Below are positions 1 to 9,600 of a DNA stretch of 64,000 nt, in pieces; the stretch's first letter is position 1; every line of letters begins with the position of its first letter. The notes beneath the pieces were generated by a model. That model ran no database searches, was not told the origin of the DNA, and saw only the letters and a program-made list of their open reading frames with translations. Location of the stretch: assembly GCA_964235495.1 (NCBI GenBank), contig CAXSAX010000020.1, positions 3,268 through 67,267 of the forward strand, in the 5' to 3' direction. The position numbers and the translations under genes were made by a program. Source of the stretch: LMUY01 sp964235495. Its GTDB lineage: Bacteria > Pseudomonadota > Alphaproteobacteria > Acetobacterales > Acetobacteraceae.

Positions 1-753
1 CGGGGTGATGTCGGAGTGAAACGTAGCAAAACCGGAAACCGGCTCGCGTTCGGTGTGCAACTGATCGGCCGGTGCTGACATGTCGGCGTAGCCCAGCGAC
101 ATTCCACAGATCACCATGGCTTCGGGAGCAAGGCGGAGCTCGCTCCGAATAATCACGTGATAGTGCGCGAAGGCGGCTTGCGCGCAGGTGTCCAGCCCCA
201 GGCCGCGTGCCGCGATCGTTACGCCTTCCATGAACATGCCGAGATCAATCAAAGCGCCCAGGCCAAGTCGGCGGTCCCGGGTCAGAATTAGGCCGACCGG
301 TGCACCGAAGAAGCGGTAGTTCTTGTCCTGCCATGCACGGGATTTGGCCTTGTCACCTTTCTGGATGCCGAGCAAGCCATACAACTCCCACCCGTTGGTT
401 CGCCGGCGGGAGCGGTATGGCTCCGGCCAGTCCTGCGGATAATAGTCGTATTCCGGAGCTGGATCGGTCAGATCGGCCTGGCGAGCCGCAAGGATAGCCT
501 CGCCAAGCCTAACTCGGGCCGGGCCGGTGAGGACGTGCACCCGCCACGGCTGGCTGTTGTTGCCGCTCGGCGCACGCGCGGCGGCGGTCAGAATCCGCTC
601 GATGAGTTGCCGGGACACAGGGCGGTCGAGATAGCCACGGACCGAAGACCGACTTTCCAAAGCGTCGAGGGCGCCGCCGTCGACGGTCGCCCCTCCCGCC
701 TTGGCGACAGTGTCAGACAAGGTGCAGCTCTCGGGCTGAAGCCATGAGGCCAT
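1..753 (-). CDS. nitroreductase family protein (3' end cut by window edge)
   Basis: FMN-dependent NAD(P)H oxidoreductase of the nitroreductase fold, probably cytosolic. The minus frame is open from an ATG at 753 to base 1. After an N-terminal extension of about 45 residues comes the FMN-binding signature ARAPSGNNSQPW, then a central region with DRRLGLGALIDLG and a C-terminal EPVSGFATFH segment typical of the end of these proteins, so only a few residues should be missing. Its first 41 bases overlap the 3' end of the upstream CoA-transferase gene, so it is probably the last gene of that operon. Its substrate cannot be told from sequence. The start is uncertain because the extension before the domain is unusually long. 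Confidence 0.85.
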   Translation of the reverse strand, partial: MASWLQPESCTLSDTVAKAGGATVDGGALDALESRSSVRGYLDRPVSRQLIERILTAAARAPSGNNSQPWRVHVLTGPARVRLGEAILAARQADLTDPAPEYDYYPQDWPEPYRSRRRTNGWELYGLLGIQKGDKAKSRAWQDKNYRFFGAPVGLILTRDRRLGLGALIDLGMFMEGVTIAARGLGLDTCAQAAFAHYHVIIRSELRLAPEAMVICGMSLGYADMSAPADQLHTEREPVSGFATFHSDITP

Positions 754-2032
754 CCCGGAAGTTCGGGTGTGCAAGCCCGACCAGGGCTGTCACGCGTTCC
801 GTCGAGGACAGACCCTTCAAGTTGGCGCGCCCATATTCCGTGACCACCCAGTGCGTGTCGATGCGCGGCGTCGTAACTGGCCCCGTCAGCCTGGCGACGA
901 TGCGGGACACCTTGCCGTGCGCCGCTGTCGAGCTGGCGGCGATGATCGACTTGCCGCGCTTCGAGGCGTAGGCGCCGCGGACGAAGTCGAGCTGGCCGCC
1001 GGAGGCGCTGTACTGATGGCCCAGCATGTGCTCGGAGTTGCAGGCGCCGGTGAGGTCAATCTCGATCGTGCCGTTAATTGAGACCACGTCGTCATTGCGG
1101 GCGATCACGGTCGGATCGTTGACATAATCGACCGGCCAGCTTTCGACCGATGGATTATCGTTGAGGAAGTCGTACATCGACTTCTGGCCCATGGCGAACG
1201 TGTAGACCGTCTTGCCGATATTCTGCGACTTGGCCCGGTTGGTGACATTGCCGGCGAGCGTCAAGTCGACAAGGCCTGGGCAGAGCGCCTCAGTATGAAC
1301 GCCGAGGTCGTTGCGGTTCTTCAGCGCGGCACAAACTAGGTTGGGCAGTGCCCCCACGCCCATCTGCAGGCAAGCGCCATCCGGCACCATCTCGGCGATC
1401 AACTTGCTGATAGTCCCATCTTCCGGGCCACCCCCACGCACTGGCAGCTCGAGCAACGGCACGTCGTTCTCGACGATTGCCGATAGCTCAGACACGTGAA
1501 TCTGCGCGCCGGACCCGACCACGCGGGGCATATGACGATTGACCTCGACAATAAGCCTCTTGGCCGACCGGGCGACTTTCGAGGAGTAATCATTGCCGAC
1601 CCCAAAGGAAAGGTAGCCGTGCTGATCCATCGGCGAGACGGTGCAGACGAAGCTGTCGATGCCGATGTCGTCGATCAGAAGCCGTGGCGCCTGGTGAAAG
1701 TTGTTGGGAACGTAGCGGAGCACCTTACGCTCGCTCTCGACGCTTCTCTTGATTAAGGCCCGGTCGTGCGAGGTGACGAACATGCAATAAGGTTCGATAC
1801 GGTCCGCAAGGTCGAAGTCGAGCACGGTCTTGCCGGCAGCCGCGGTTGCCTCGAAGTAATAAAGCTTCAAAGCCTCAACCTGTCCTGCCCGTGCACGATC
1901 AGCCAGCGCCTGCAGAAGCGCCGGCGGTTGCGCCATGGCCATACCCATGGCCATCTTGCTGTTGGACGGAATGGCCACCACCGCTTCGTTCGCCGTGGTG
2001 AGCTTGCTCTTGTAGATGTCCGAGAAGTCCAT
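713..2032 (-). CDS. ict: acetyl-CoA hydrolase/4-hydroxybutyrate CoA-transferase family, probable itaconate CoA-transferase
   Basis: Two-domain CoA-transferase of 439 residues in the Cat1/4-hydroxybutyrate CoA-transferase family. A HTEALCPG motif places the catalytic glutamate at about residue 248, which would form the glutamyl-CoA intermediate, and the family's glycine-rich loops follow. On its own it could be any acyl-CoA:carboxylate transferase. Its neighbours are a MaoC hydratase and a CitE-type lyase, the same trio as RipABC of Yersinia and Ict-Ich-Ccl of Pseudomonas, so itaconate is the likely CoA acceptor, with succinyl-CoA or acetyl-CoA as donor. The start at 2032 lies 26 bases after the MaoC stop, consistent with one operon. 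The assignment of substrate is inference from context. Confidence 0.8.
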   Translation of the reverse strand: MDFSDIYKSKLTTANEAVVAIPSNSKMAMGMAMAQPPALLQALADRARAGQVEALKLYYFEATAAAGKTVLDFDLADRIEPYCMFVTSHDRALIKRSVESERKVLRYVPNNFHQAPRLLIDDIGIDSFVCTVSPMDQHGYLSFGVGNDYSSKVARSAKRLIVEVNRHMPRVVGSGAQIHVSELSAIVENDVPLLELPVRGGGPEDGTISKLIAEMVPDGACLQMGVGALPNLVCAALKNRNDLGVHTEALCPGLVDLTLAGNVTNRAKSQNIGKTVYTFAMGQKSMYDFLNDNPSVESWPVDYVNDPTVIARNDDVVSINGTIEIDLTGACNSEHMLGHQYSASGGQLDFVRGAYASKRGKSIIAASSTAAHGKVSRIVARLTGPVTTPRIDTHWVVTEYGRANLKGLSSTERVTALVGLAHPNFRDGLMASARELHLV

Positions 2033-2058
2033 GTCGGAAATACTCCGCTTCGTCCTGA

Positions 2059-2592
2059 TCAGTATCCGGCAGCCTCTTCGGGCGAGTGCCCGCGGCGGTG
2101 AACGAGCATGGTGCGCTCGAAGCTCATCACCTCTTTGCCATCCTGGTTGAGACCCCGCGTTGACACGGTGACGATGCCCTGCGTCGGCCGGCTCTTGGAC
2201 TCACGCTTGTTCAGCACTGTGCTCTCGGCATAGAGCGTGTCGCCGGCAAACACCGGATGCGTCGCCTTTACCTTGTCCCAACCAAGATTGGCCACGACCT
2301 TGGCGCTGACAGTCCGGACGCTCATGCCGGTGAGAAGCGCGAGGGTGAAGGTGCTGTCCACCAACATCTTCTTCCACTCGGTCTTGGCGGCATAGGCAGC
2401 GTCGAAATGGACCTGCTGCACGTTAAGCGTCAGCAGCGTGAAATAGGTATTGTCCACATCCAGCACCGTGCGGCCAGGACGGTGCTCGAACACATCACCC
2501 TCCACGAAATCTTCCCAGTATAGGCCGGATGTTTCGCGGTAGCGGTGGTTACCCACGGATTTGTAGGCAGGTAGAAGGCCATCCATTTTCAT
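2059..2592 (-). CDS. ich: MaoC-family hydratase, probable itaconyl-CoA hydratase
   Basis: Hot-dog fold (R)-hydratase-like protein. The segment TSGLYWEDFVEGDVFEH and the later HPVFAGDTLYAES are typical of MaoC acyl-CoA hydratases of the mesaconyl/itaconyl-CoA type. In the itaconate pathway this enzyme would hydrate itaconyl-CoA to citramalyl-CoA. I chose the ATG at 2592, which has AAAGGG just upstream; a second ATG at 2586 has better spacing and would remove two residues. A longer frame begins with TTG at 2613 but has no ribosome site. It lies between the CoA-transferase and lyase genes on the same strand with short gaps. Confidence 0.78.
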   Translation of the reverse strand: MKMDGLLPAYKSVGNHRYRETSGLYWEDFVEGDVFEHRPGRTVLDVDNTYFTLLTLNVQQVHFDAAYAAKTEWKKMLVDSTFTLALLTGMSVRTVSAKVVANLGWDKVKATHPVFAGDTLYAESTVLNKRESKSRPTQGIVTVSTRGLNQDGKEVMSFERTMLVHRRGHSPEEAAGY

Positions 2593-2637
2593 ATCCCTTT
2601 TGCTGTTATCCAAGAAAGGCTGAACAGTGCTACTGGA

Positions 2638-3471
2638 TCACTGTCCAGCGGCTGCCAGAACTCGGCGTGCCTTGCGCGCGACAGCCTCGTCGACCATTTG
2701 GCCGTCCACGACGCCGACACCCTTTTTATTCGCGGCGAGCACGGCCTTGGCGTGGTCGACTGCTTTGTCGGTTGGCGTCAACGCTTGGTTGATAGGTCCG
2801 ACCTGGCCGGGATGGATTGCCGCCTTCGCTGGAAAGCCGAACGCCACGACGTCTGCGGTCTCCTTGGCGAGGCCGTCCATGTCGTGCACGTCGAAGAACG
2901 GTGTATCGATCGGCGTCACGCCAGCCAAAGCGCAAGCGAGCACCAGCCGGCTGCGCTCTGCCACAAGCGGCGGCCAAGCCGTTGCGACACCGAGATCCGC
3001 TGCCATGTCGGCAGCGCCCAGCATCAGCCCGAACAACCGAGGTGTAGCAGCTGCGGTCGCTTCAACGGCAGCCAAGCCGCGAGCGCTTTCAATCAAACCA
3101 ACCAGACGCGTTTCAAGCTTCCGCACCGTCAACAGGCGATCAAGGATGTGCAGGTGGCCTGGGCTGTCCGCCTTGGGCAGCACCAGGAAATCAGGCGCGG
3201 CGTCAGACCCTAACAACGCATCAAGGTCAGTAATACCCGCTTGGGTATCGAGGCCATTGATGCGAAGGGCTCGTTGGATCGGCTTGGTCGCAGGCTCGGA
3301 CAAGTAGTTCAGGGCAGTGGAACGAGCCGATGCTTTGTCATCCAGCGCTACGGCATCTTCAAGATCGATGATCAACACGTCCGCGCCGACCTCTGCAGCC
3401 TTGGCAAAACGGTCGGGTCGGCTACCCGGCGTGAACAGCCAACTCCGTGTTGGCTTCATGGTGTCCGCCAT
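2638..3471 (-). CDS. ccl: HpcH/HpaI aldolase/CitE family, probable (S)-citramalyl-CoA lyase
   Basis: TIM-barrel CoA-ester lyase of 277 residues. It opens with RSWLFTPGSRPDRF and has LIIDLEDAVALDDK, which carries acidic residues for the metal site, then RINGLDT and a C-terminal AIHPGQVGPIN segment: the standard CitE-like order. It would split citramalyl-CoA to pyruvate and acetyl-CoA, the last step of itaconate use. The frame extends up to 3534, but the ATG at 3471 has a GGAG box seven bases upstream and starts just before the conserved fold, so it is preferred. It is the promoter-proximal gene of the minus-strand operon and diverges from the LysR gene. Confidence 0.82.
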   Translation of the reverse strand: MADTMKPTRSWLFTPGSRPDRFAKAAEVGADVLIIDLEDAVALDDKASARSTALNYLSEPATKPIQRALRINGLDTQAGITDLDALLGSDAAPDFLVLPKADSPGHLHILDRLLTVRKLETRLVGLIESARGLAAVEATAAATPRLFGLMLGAADMAADLGVATAWPPLVAERSRLVLACALAGVTPIDTPFFDVHDMDGLAKETADVVAFGFPAKAAIHPGQVGPINQALTPTDKAVDHAKAVLAANKKGVGVVDGQMVDEAVARKARRVLAAAGQ

Positions 3472-3536
3472 GGTCAGTCTCCAATCTGTTTCTGACGCCC
3501 CCCAGACGTGTTGCCAGCCGGTAAGTTTTGCCAATT

Positions 3537-3558
3537 TATCGTGACGACATTGTCGATA
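3537..3558. promoter_or_regulatory. candidate LysR operator between divergent genes
   Basis: A 22-bp inverted repeat, TATCG-N12-CGATA, lies in the 104-bp gap between the lyase gene and the LysR gene, 17 bases before the LysR start. Size, symmetry and position fit a LysR-type recognition site serving both directions. No binding data; inferred from the sequence. Confidence 0.45.
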
Positions 3559-3575
3559 TGTTTTACGAATAGCGT

Positions 3576-4457
3576 ATGGAGCTGCGCCACATTCGCTACT
3601 TCCTGGCAGTCGCCAGGGAGGGCAACTTTACCCGGGCTGCCGCTGGTCTCGGCATCGGACAGCCTCCCCTTAGCTTGCAGATCAAGGATCTCGAGCAAGA
3701 GGTCGGTGCGTTGCTGTTCCGCCGCGTGGCGCACGGCGCCGAGTTGACCCCGGCGGGGCAGGCATTCTTGGCTGTCGTCAGTGGCATGCCGGAGTTGGCC
3801 GAGCGCGGCGTCAGGCATGCCCGGCGAGCAGCCCGAGGCGAGACCGGCGTCCTGCGCGTCGGGTTCACAGCCTCTGCGGCGTTCAACGCTGTGGTGCCTG
3901 GCACACTGCGAGTGTTCCGCCGCGCCTATCCCGGCGTCGAATTGATGCTGGAGGAGGCCAATACGACGCGGCTTACCACAGGCCTTGATGACGGTACGCT
4001 CGATATCGCCTTTCTACGGCCAGAAGGCGACGGTGGAAGCGACCTTCAGCTACGGCTTCTGTCTGAGGAGCCCATGATGCTCGCATTGCCGACGGGTCAT
4101 GCCATGATTGGTGAAGATGAGGTCGATCTTGCCTGGTTGGCGAAAGACCCGTTCATCCTATTTCCAAGGTCTATCGGACCAACTCTTTACGACACGATCG
4201 TCGGCGCATGCCGCAAGGCCGGATTCGAGCCGCACGTCGAGCAGTTCGCACCGCAGATTTCCTCGATCGTCAATCTCGTTGCAGCGGAACTCGGGGTATC
4301 TATGGTGCCAGCCTCGATGAGTCAGCTCCATATCGTCGGCGTGGTCTTCCGCGAGATCAAGGACCAGAAACCGACCGCTCGGCTCGCACTCGCCTACCGA
4401 AAAGGTGATACTTCAAATCTTGTACGAAATTTTGTGACAATAGCCCTCAATAAATGA
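3576..4457 (+). CDS. LysR-type regulator, probably of the itaconate operon
   Basis: LysR family activator of 293 residues. The N-terminal winged helix-turn-helix is clear (MELRHIRYFLAVAREGNFTR, then AAAGLGIGQPPLSLQIKDLE, LTPAG), followed by a two-lobe co-inducer domain beginning near residue 90. It is transcribed away from the lyase-hydratase-CoA-transferase operon across a gap holding an inverted repeat. This is the usual arrangement of the itaconate regulators described in Yersinia and Pseudomonas (RipR/ItcR). An itaconate-derived co-inducer is inference. The protein is complete and of normal length. Confidence 0.85.
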   Translation: MELRHIRYFLAVAREGNFTRAAAGLGIGQPPLSLQIKDLEQEVGALLFRRVAHGAELTPAGQAFLAVVSGMPELAERGVRHARRAARGETGVLRVGFTASAAFNAVVPGTLRVFRRAYPGVELMLEEANTTRLTTGLDDGTLDIAFLRPEGDGGSDLQLRLLSEEPMMLALPTGHAMIGEDEVDLAWLAKDPFILFPRSIGPTLYDTIVGACRKAGFEPHVEQFAPQISSIVNLVAAELGVSMVPASMSQLHIVGVVFREIKDQKPTARLALAYRKGDTSNLVRNFVTIALNK

Positions 4458-4847
4458 GAGGTATTGCTACAATCAGAATGATGAAGGTTCAGAGTTTCAC
4501 AAACTAGCGTTTGTTGGACGATAGCTTAGTACTCGAAAACATGCTTCTTCTGCCGGAACATGTGCCGAAGCTGTAGCGTGAAGTCAGCGTGCTAGTGCGG
4601 ATGTCATGTATGATTTTTAGACCGAGCTGTGATAAGGCGGATTACAACCCGCGCGCTTCCGTCGCCGGCTGGATGTTGGTTTGTTGAAGTTCCTGCCTTT
4701 GAACAAAAAGGCGTCCGGTGAGTTTTCGCGACCGTAGGCGAAGCAGTCTTCAAAATTGAGCTGGCTGGATGGCCCCGTTCTTGCTACATAGACGGAAGTG
4801 AGCTGCTGCCGGTTTCGTGGACACCTAGATCAGGGTGTTTCACGAGA
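4458..4847. other. intergenic stretch without a recognised gene
   Basis: About 390 bases between the LysR gene and the IS3 remnant. It is less GC-rich than its surroundings and I see no credible open frame, RNA gene or strong hairpin. The last 50 bases, around 4799-4847, resemble an IS3-type left end (TTTCGTGGACACC). Confidence 0.5.
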
Positions 4848-4960
4848 ATGGAGGGTGGAGATGATCGGCGACAGTTCAGCCAAGAACTCAAGCTAGGGGC
4901 GGTTTGGCTGGTCAAGGAGCGTGGTATTTCGGTGGTGCAGGCCAGCCGGGCGAGGCGCAC
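4848..4960 (+). pseudogene. IS3-family OrfA fragment
   Basis: From an ATG at 4848 the frame reads RRQFSQELKLGAVWLVKERG and then ISVVQASRA, which is the helix-turn-helix start of IS3/IS911-type OrfA. The similarity stops near 4960, where the sequence passes abruptly into an IS5-type transposase in another frame. There is no OrfB. Only the left tip of an IS3 element survives, and it looks as though another element landed in or recombined with it. Confidence 0.7.
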
Positions 4961-4962
4961 GA

Positions 4963-5266
4963 CAGCACCACCTATGCCGAGCTGATGGAAGAGTGCGACA
5001 GCGACCCCGGCACCCTGCTCGCGGACCGCGGCTATGATAGCGATGCCATCCGACAAGATGTCCGCAATCGCGGCGGGCAACCAGAGACTCCCACCAAACG
5101 CAATCAATGGGTTTAGCACAGCCTTCAGCAACCGATCTACGCCTTGCGCAACCGCATCGAACGCTGCATCAACCGCCTGAAGAACTGTCGCCGTGTCGCC
5201 ACCCGCTACGACCACACCGCCAGCAGACTCCTCGGCTTTGTCCAACTCGCCGCAATCAGGCTATAG
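4963..5266 (+). pseudogene. IS5-family transposase C-terminal remnant
   Basis: One plus frame encodes the C-terminal third of a DDE transposase of the IS5 superfamily: LLADRGYDSDAIRQ with the second catalytic Asp region, then PTKRNQW, a TAG stop at 5114-5116, and on the same frame LYALRN-type sequence (IYALRNRIERC), RRVATRYDHTA and a stop at 5266. The TAG stands where related proteins have Gln, so a single nonsense change as well as 5' truncation has inactivated it. Confidence 0.75.
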
Positions 5267-5613
5267 ATCAGCTTTACTCACGCCGCCTAAGCTGGTGCTT
5301 CTTTTTGCTGCCCTGACCAGGTTGTTTCGGGACGGTGCCGGCTGACAAGCGCTCCTCACAAATTACGTAGTCAGTACTTCATACTAAATCGCAATGAAAG
5401 ACACCGGAATGGCGCTCTCCGTCATGTCGGTGTAATAACGCAATAAATTCTCTCACAAGAACTTGGCCATTCCCTTACCGCACTTGCTTGGCAACTAGGG
5501 GAGGGCTCGCTGCGGCTGGCGCAGTCTGACGCGGTTGCCTTCACAGTCATTGACCTGCACGAGTAGCAGAAGCATCGGACCCATGCCGTCGGCCCCGACT
5601 AGCCTAGAGGGTA
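5267..5613. other. intergenic stretch between two IS remnants
   Basis: About 350 bases between the plus-strand IS5 remnant and the minus-strand IS5-type pseudogene. Short frames here have no recognisable product. The composition is lower in GC than the chromosome around it. I could not find matched terminal repeats that would delimit either element. Confidence 0.45.
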
Positions 5614-6420
5614 TTATGTATTTTGCATCAGGTCTGCGGCTTGTTTGAGCATGTATCTGACGAACGCGATGACGTGGAAACCAGCAAGCGTTGTGGCATG
5701 ACGCTCGTAGTCTTTGACCACACGGCGGCACCGTGTGGCTCAGGCAAAGGAGCGTTCCACCCCCAGCGCCGGGGCAGCAACACGAAACCCCGCTTCGCCT
5801 CGGGCAGCTTGACGACGTGCAACGCAATGCCCTCGGCTGCGGCGGCATCGGCGGCCATGTCCCCGGTGTAACCCTGGTCGACGTAGGCGAGCCGGACGCT
5901 GTTGCCGGTCGCATTCTGGATATCGGCAGCGAGGCGCTTGACCGTCACCCGGTCGCCGACATCTGCCGGCGTGACGTGCAGGGCGAGCAGGTGGCCGAGC
6001 GTATTCACGGCCATGTGCAGCTTGGAGCCGCGCTTGCGCCTGGCGCCGTCATAGCCGGCGCGGGTGCCGCTTTGCGGTGTCGAACGCAGGGTGCGGCTGT
6101 CGATAATGGCTGCCGTCGGCTCTTCCGCTCGACCGGATGCCAGGCGCAGCAGGGCGCGCAGGTCCTGCGCCAGCGCCTTGAAGCATTCGGCTGTGAGCCA
6201 GCGCTGCGACTGCTGATACACCGCCGCCCAGGGCGGGAAGTCGTTCGGCATGGCGCGCCAGGCGATGCCGTAGCGGATCACGTAGCGCAGGGCGTTGAAC
6301 AGCTCGCGCAGGGACTGGTCCCGCTGCGGGGCCGGCTCTGTCATCAGGGTCAAATACGGAACCACCAGCGACCACTTCTCGTCGCTGGCGTCAGAAGAAT
6401 AAGGCTTGCGATGCTGAACG
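5614..6420 (-). pseudogene. IS5-family (IS1031-like) transposase, broken
   Basis: Nearly full-length DDE transposase on the minus strand. It reads KPYSSDASDEKWSLVVPYLT, RYGIAWRAMPNDFPPW, IIDSRTLRSTPQSG and YVDQGYTGD, all hallmarks of IS1031-type IS5 enzymes. After LPRRW one base is missing, shifting the frame. In the restored frame VERSFA is followed by TGA where the family has Trp, then YERHATTLAGFHVIAFVRY to a TAA at 5614-5616. No ATG or GTG is seen at the expected N-terminus near 6420. The gene is therefore dead by at least two lesions. Confidence 0.85.
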
Positions 6421-6610
6421 GGACACGTCCAACTCCACCCGCCGCCGACACCGTCAAGCAGTAATCCCGCAGCCCCCATCAGACGCTTACGCAGGGCCGC
6501 ACGATGCGGCCCGGATTTGCAGCAATCGCGGGCGCTGGACCGAAGCCGCACTTTCAAGAATTTGTAACTATGTTGCCCATTAAGTGCTCCGCAAAGGAGC
6601 GGAGGCAATC

Positions 6611-9600
6611 ATGTCTGTGCAGGGGGCGAACCACGATTTGTGCTCCCGCAACCGGCCTGGACGACGCTTGCTGCGCTTGGCGGTGCTAAGTCTGCTTCTG
6701 CCGTGGCTCACGGTCCAGGCGGCCCACGCCCAGTTCACCAGGTTCCAGAACCTCACGGACGAACAAGGGCTTGGAAATCTCTCCATCGGCACCTTGGCCC
6801 AGGACCGGGATGGCTACATCCTGTTTGGCACGCAAGGCGGCCTGTATCGCTACGATGGCGTCAGCGTCACGTCCTATGGGGCTGGCCTGCCATCGGCAGC
6901 CTGGGTCCAGCAGATCGTGGCTGACGATGCCGGTCGGGTCTGGGTGGTCAGCGCCGAAGGCATCTACGTGCGCTTCGGGTCGACGTTCAGCAAGGTCGAG
7001 ACTGGAGAGGCGACGGGCCAGAAGAGGTCTCCTCATCTCTTCGCCGTTGCCGGCGGCAGCGTTGTTCTTGACGTGGACGGCATGCTGCTGCGCGCGCCTG
7101 TTGGCGACGGCTCCGTCGGAAAGTTCTCGCCTCTGTTGGATGCGGCAACCTTGGACAGCGTTCCCGACCTGGCCAAGGCGCGGTTCGTCGTGCCAGGAAC
7201 AGGTGGCGCACTGCTCGTCGGATGCGGCGTCGCAGTCTGCAGCATCGAGGCCGGGCGGGTTGCGGTCCTCGGAGCCGCCGACGGCCTGCCTGCAGACGCC
7301 TGGCAGGTGGCGCTCAGGACCTCGGACGGCACCCTGTGGGTCAGGAGCCTGGACCGTATCGCCTGGCGCAAGCCGGGCCAGGCCATGTTCGCCAGCGCGC
7401 ACTTTCCGGCTCGCACCGACGGCTCCAGCGTGGCGGCGTCGGGGGAGCACACCTCCTATGCTGCCAATCCCGAGATGCTTGCCCTGGTGGAGGACGGGCA
7501 CGGCGGCGTCCTGACCCAAAGTGCGGGAGGCCTTGTCGACTGGGACGGCACGACCTGGCGCGCCTACGCACATCACGCGGGAGGCCTTCCCGCTGACCGC
7601 ATCCACGCTCTGATGTTCGACCGCGAAGGATCCCTCTGGGTCGGCAGCTTCGGAATGGGAGCCTTCCGCAGCATCGGCCTGGACGAATGGGAGCACTGGA
7701 CGGCGGATGACGGGTTGCCCAGCAACATCGTCTGGTCGATGACGCGGCTGCCGAACCGGCAGTTTTGGGTCGCGACGGACAGCGGCACGGTCTCGACCGA
7801 CGGCACGCCGTCCGGCGTGCCGGCGGAGACCAACTATGCCGTCGAGGCAACCCGGGCTGGCCGCCTGTTGCTGTCGCCGGTGGGGGTGCCCCTGGCCCGG
7901 CGCGACCCGGCGCAAGGCCGGATCGAGCAGCTTGCCTTCCGCAACAAGGTGGTGAGCGCGGACGTGGACCCTGACAACCGGCTCTGGCTTGGCACGACCG
8001 ACGGGCTGTTCATGGTCGCCGACGCCGATGCGCCTGCAGCGGACCTCCAAGCCGACTTGGTCCTGGCGCATGCCACGACCCTGGTGACCACGGATCCTGC
8101 CGGTCTGGTGTGGGTGCTCTCCCCGGACGGGGTGTTCCGGCGCGACGGCGCCGGGCAGTTCGACCTTGTGATATCCCCTGCCCTGTTGAAGAGCCCACCG
8201 GATGCGCTGGCCTTCTCCCCGGATGGCGACGTTTGGGTCGGCACGGATTCGGAAGGCGTGCAGCGCTTTCGCATGACAGGCGGCCAGGCCGAGCCGTTGT
8301 CCTCCCTCGTCTCGCCCCTGATCAGCTCGAACAACATCCTGTTCGCCCACTGCGACCGTCGCGGCTGGATGTGGCTTGGCACGGACCACGGCATCGACGT
8401 GTTCGATGGGCAGGGCTGGAAGCATCTCGACAGCAGCGGCGGCCCGATCACCAACGACATGAACCAGTCGGCCGTCTACGAGGATCTTGACGGCTCGATG
8501 TGGTTTGGCACCACCCACGGCCTGTCGCACCTGATCAATCCAGCCCGGACCCAGCCGGACGCGATGCTGCACCCGCTTGTCACGGGCGTGTCGCTGGGGG
8601 AGCGGACGCTGCCTGTGGCGCAGGCGACCCACGCCGATTGGAGCCCGGAGCCGCTCGTGATCCGCTTCGTCGATCTCGACTACGCCCATGGCCGCGGCAT
8701 ATCCTTTCGCTACCGGCTCAGCGGGCTTGAGACGGGTTGGAGCAACACGATCGAGCATGAGGCCCGTTACTCGGACCTTCCTGCGGGCGAACTCCGCTTC
8801 GAACTGATCGCCGTGGATGCCCTGCACGGTTTCGTCTCCGCCGAAACCGGGTTCACGATCTATGTCCGGGCGCCCTGGTGGCGACGCTGGTGGTTCTACG
8901 GACTGTGCGCGTTCGCGGGCATAGCCCTGATCGCTGGAACGTGGCAGGCGCGGATGCGGCTGCTGCTGCACAACCAGCGGCGCCTCGAGCAGGTGGTGAC
9001 CGCACGCACGGCCGAGATCGATCAGGCCCGGTGCGAGCTTCAGCATCAGGCCGGCGAGCTGGAGCGCCAGGCCGTTGACATGCAACGCTTGGCCATGTCC
9101 GACGCCCTCACGGGGCTTGCCAACCGGCGCGCCATCATGGGCGCCCTGGAGGCGGCCATCGCGGCGGCGCTGGAAGCGGAGACGCCGCTTGCCGTCCTCC
9201 TATGCGATATCGATCATTTTAAGAGGATCAACGACAACTTCGGCCACCTTGCGGGCGATGAAGTTCTCACCGCCTTTGGCAGCAGGCTCGGCGCCGCCAT
9301 CGAGCCACCCGAGACGGTCGGGCGCTACGGCGGCGAGGAGTTCCTCGTTCTGCTGCCCGTTGACTCGAATGCGCTTGCGGGACGAGTGCGCAGCATCCGA
9401 TCCGCCATCACCGACGCCTCGTACGCCTTTGGCGACGCAGAGCGGACCGTCACGTCAAGCGGTGGTCTGGCCTTCCTCCGGGCCGGCGACACGGCGGTGT
9501 CGATCCTGGAGCGCGCAGACGAGGCGCTCTACAAGGCGAAGGAGAACGGACGCAACCGCATAGAGGAGGAAAGATCAGAGACCTCGGATCGCCGGCGAGA

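Noticed and set aside
6686..9085. 799-codon open frame antisense to the sensor gene
   Set aside because: No start signal or domain; shadow of the propeller coding sequence.
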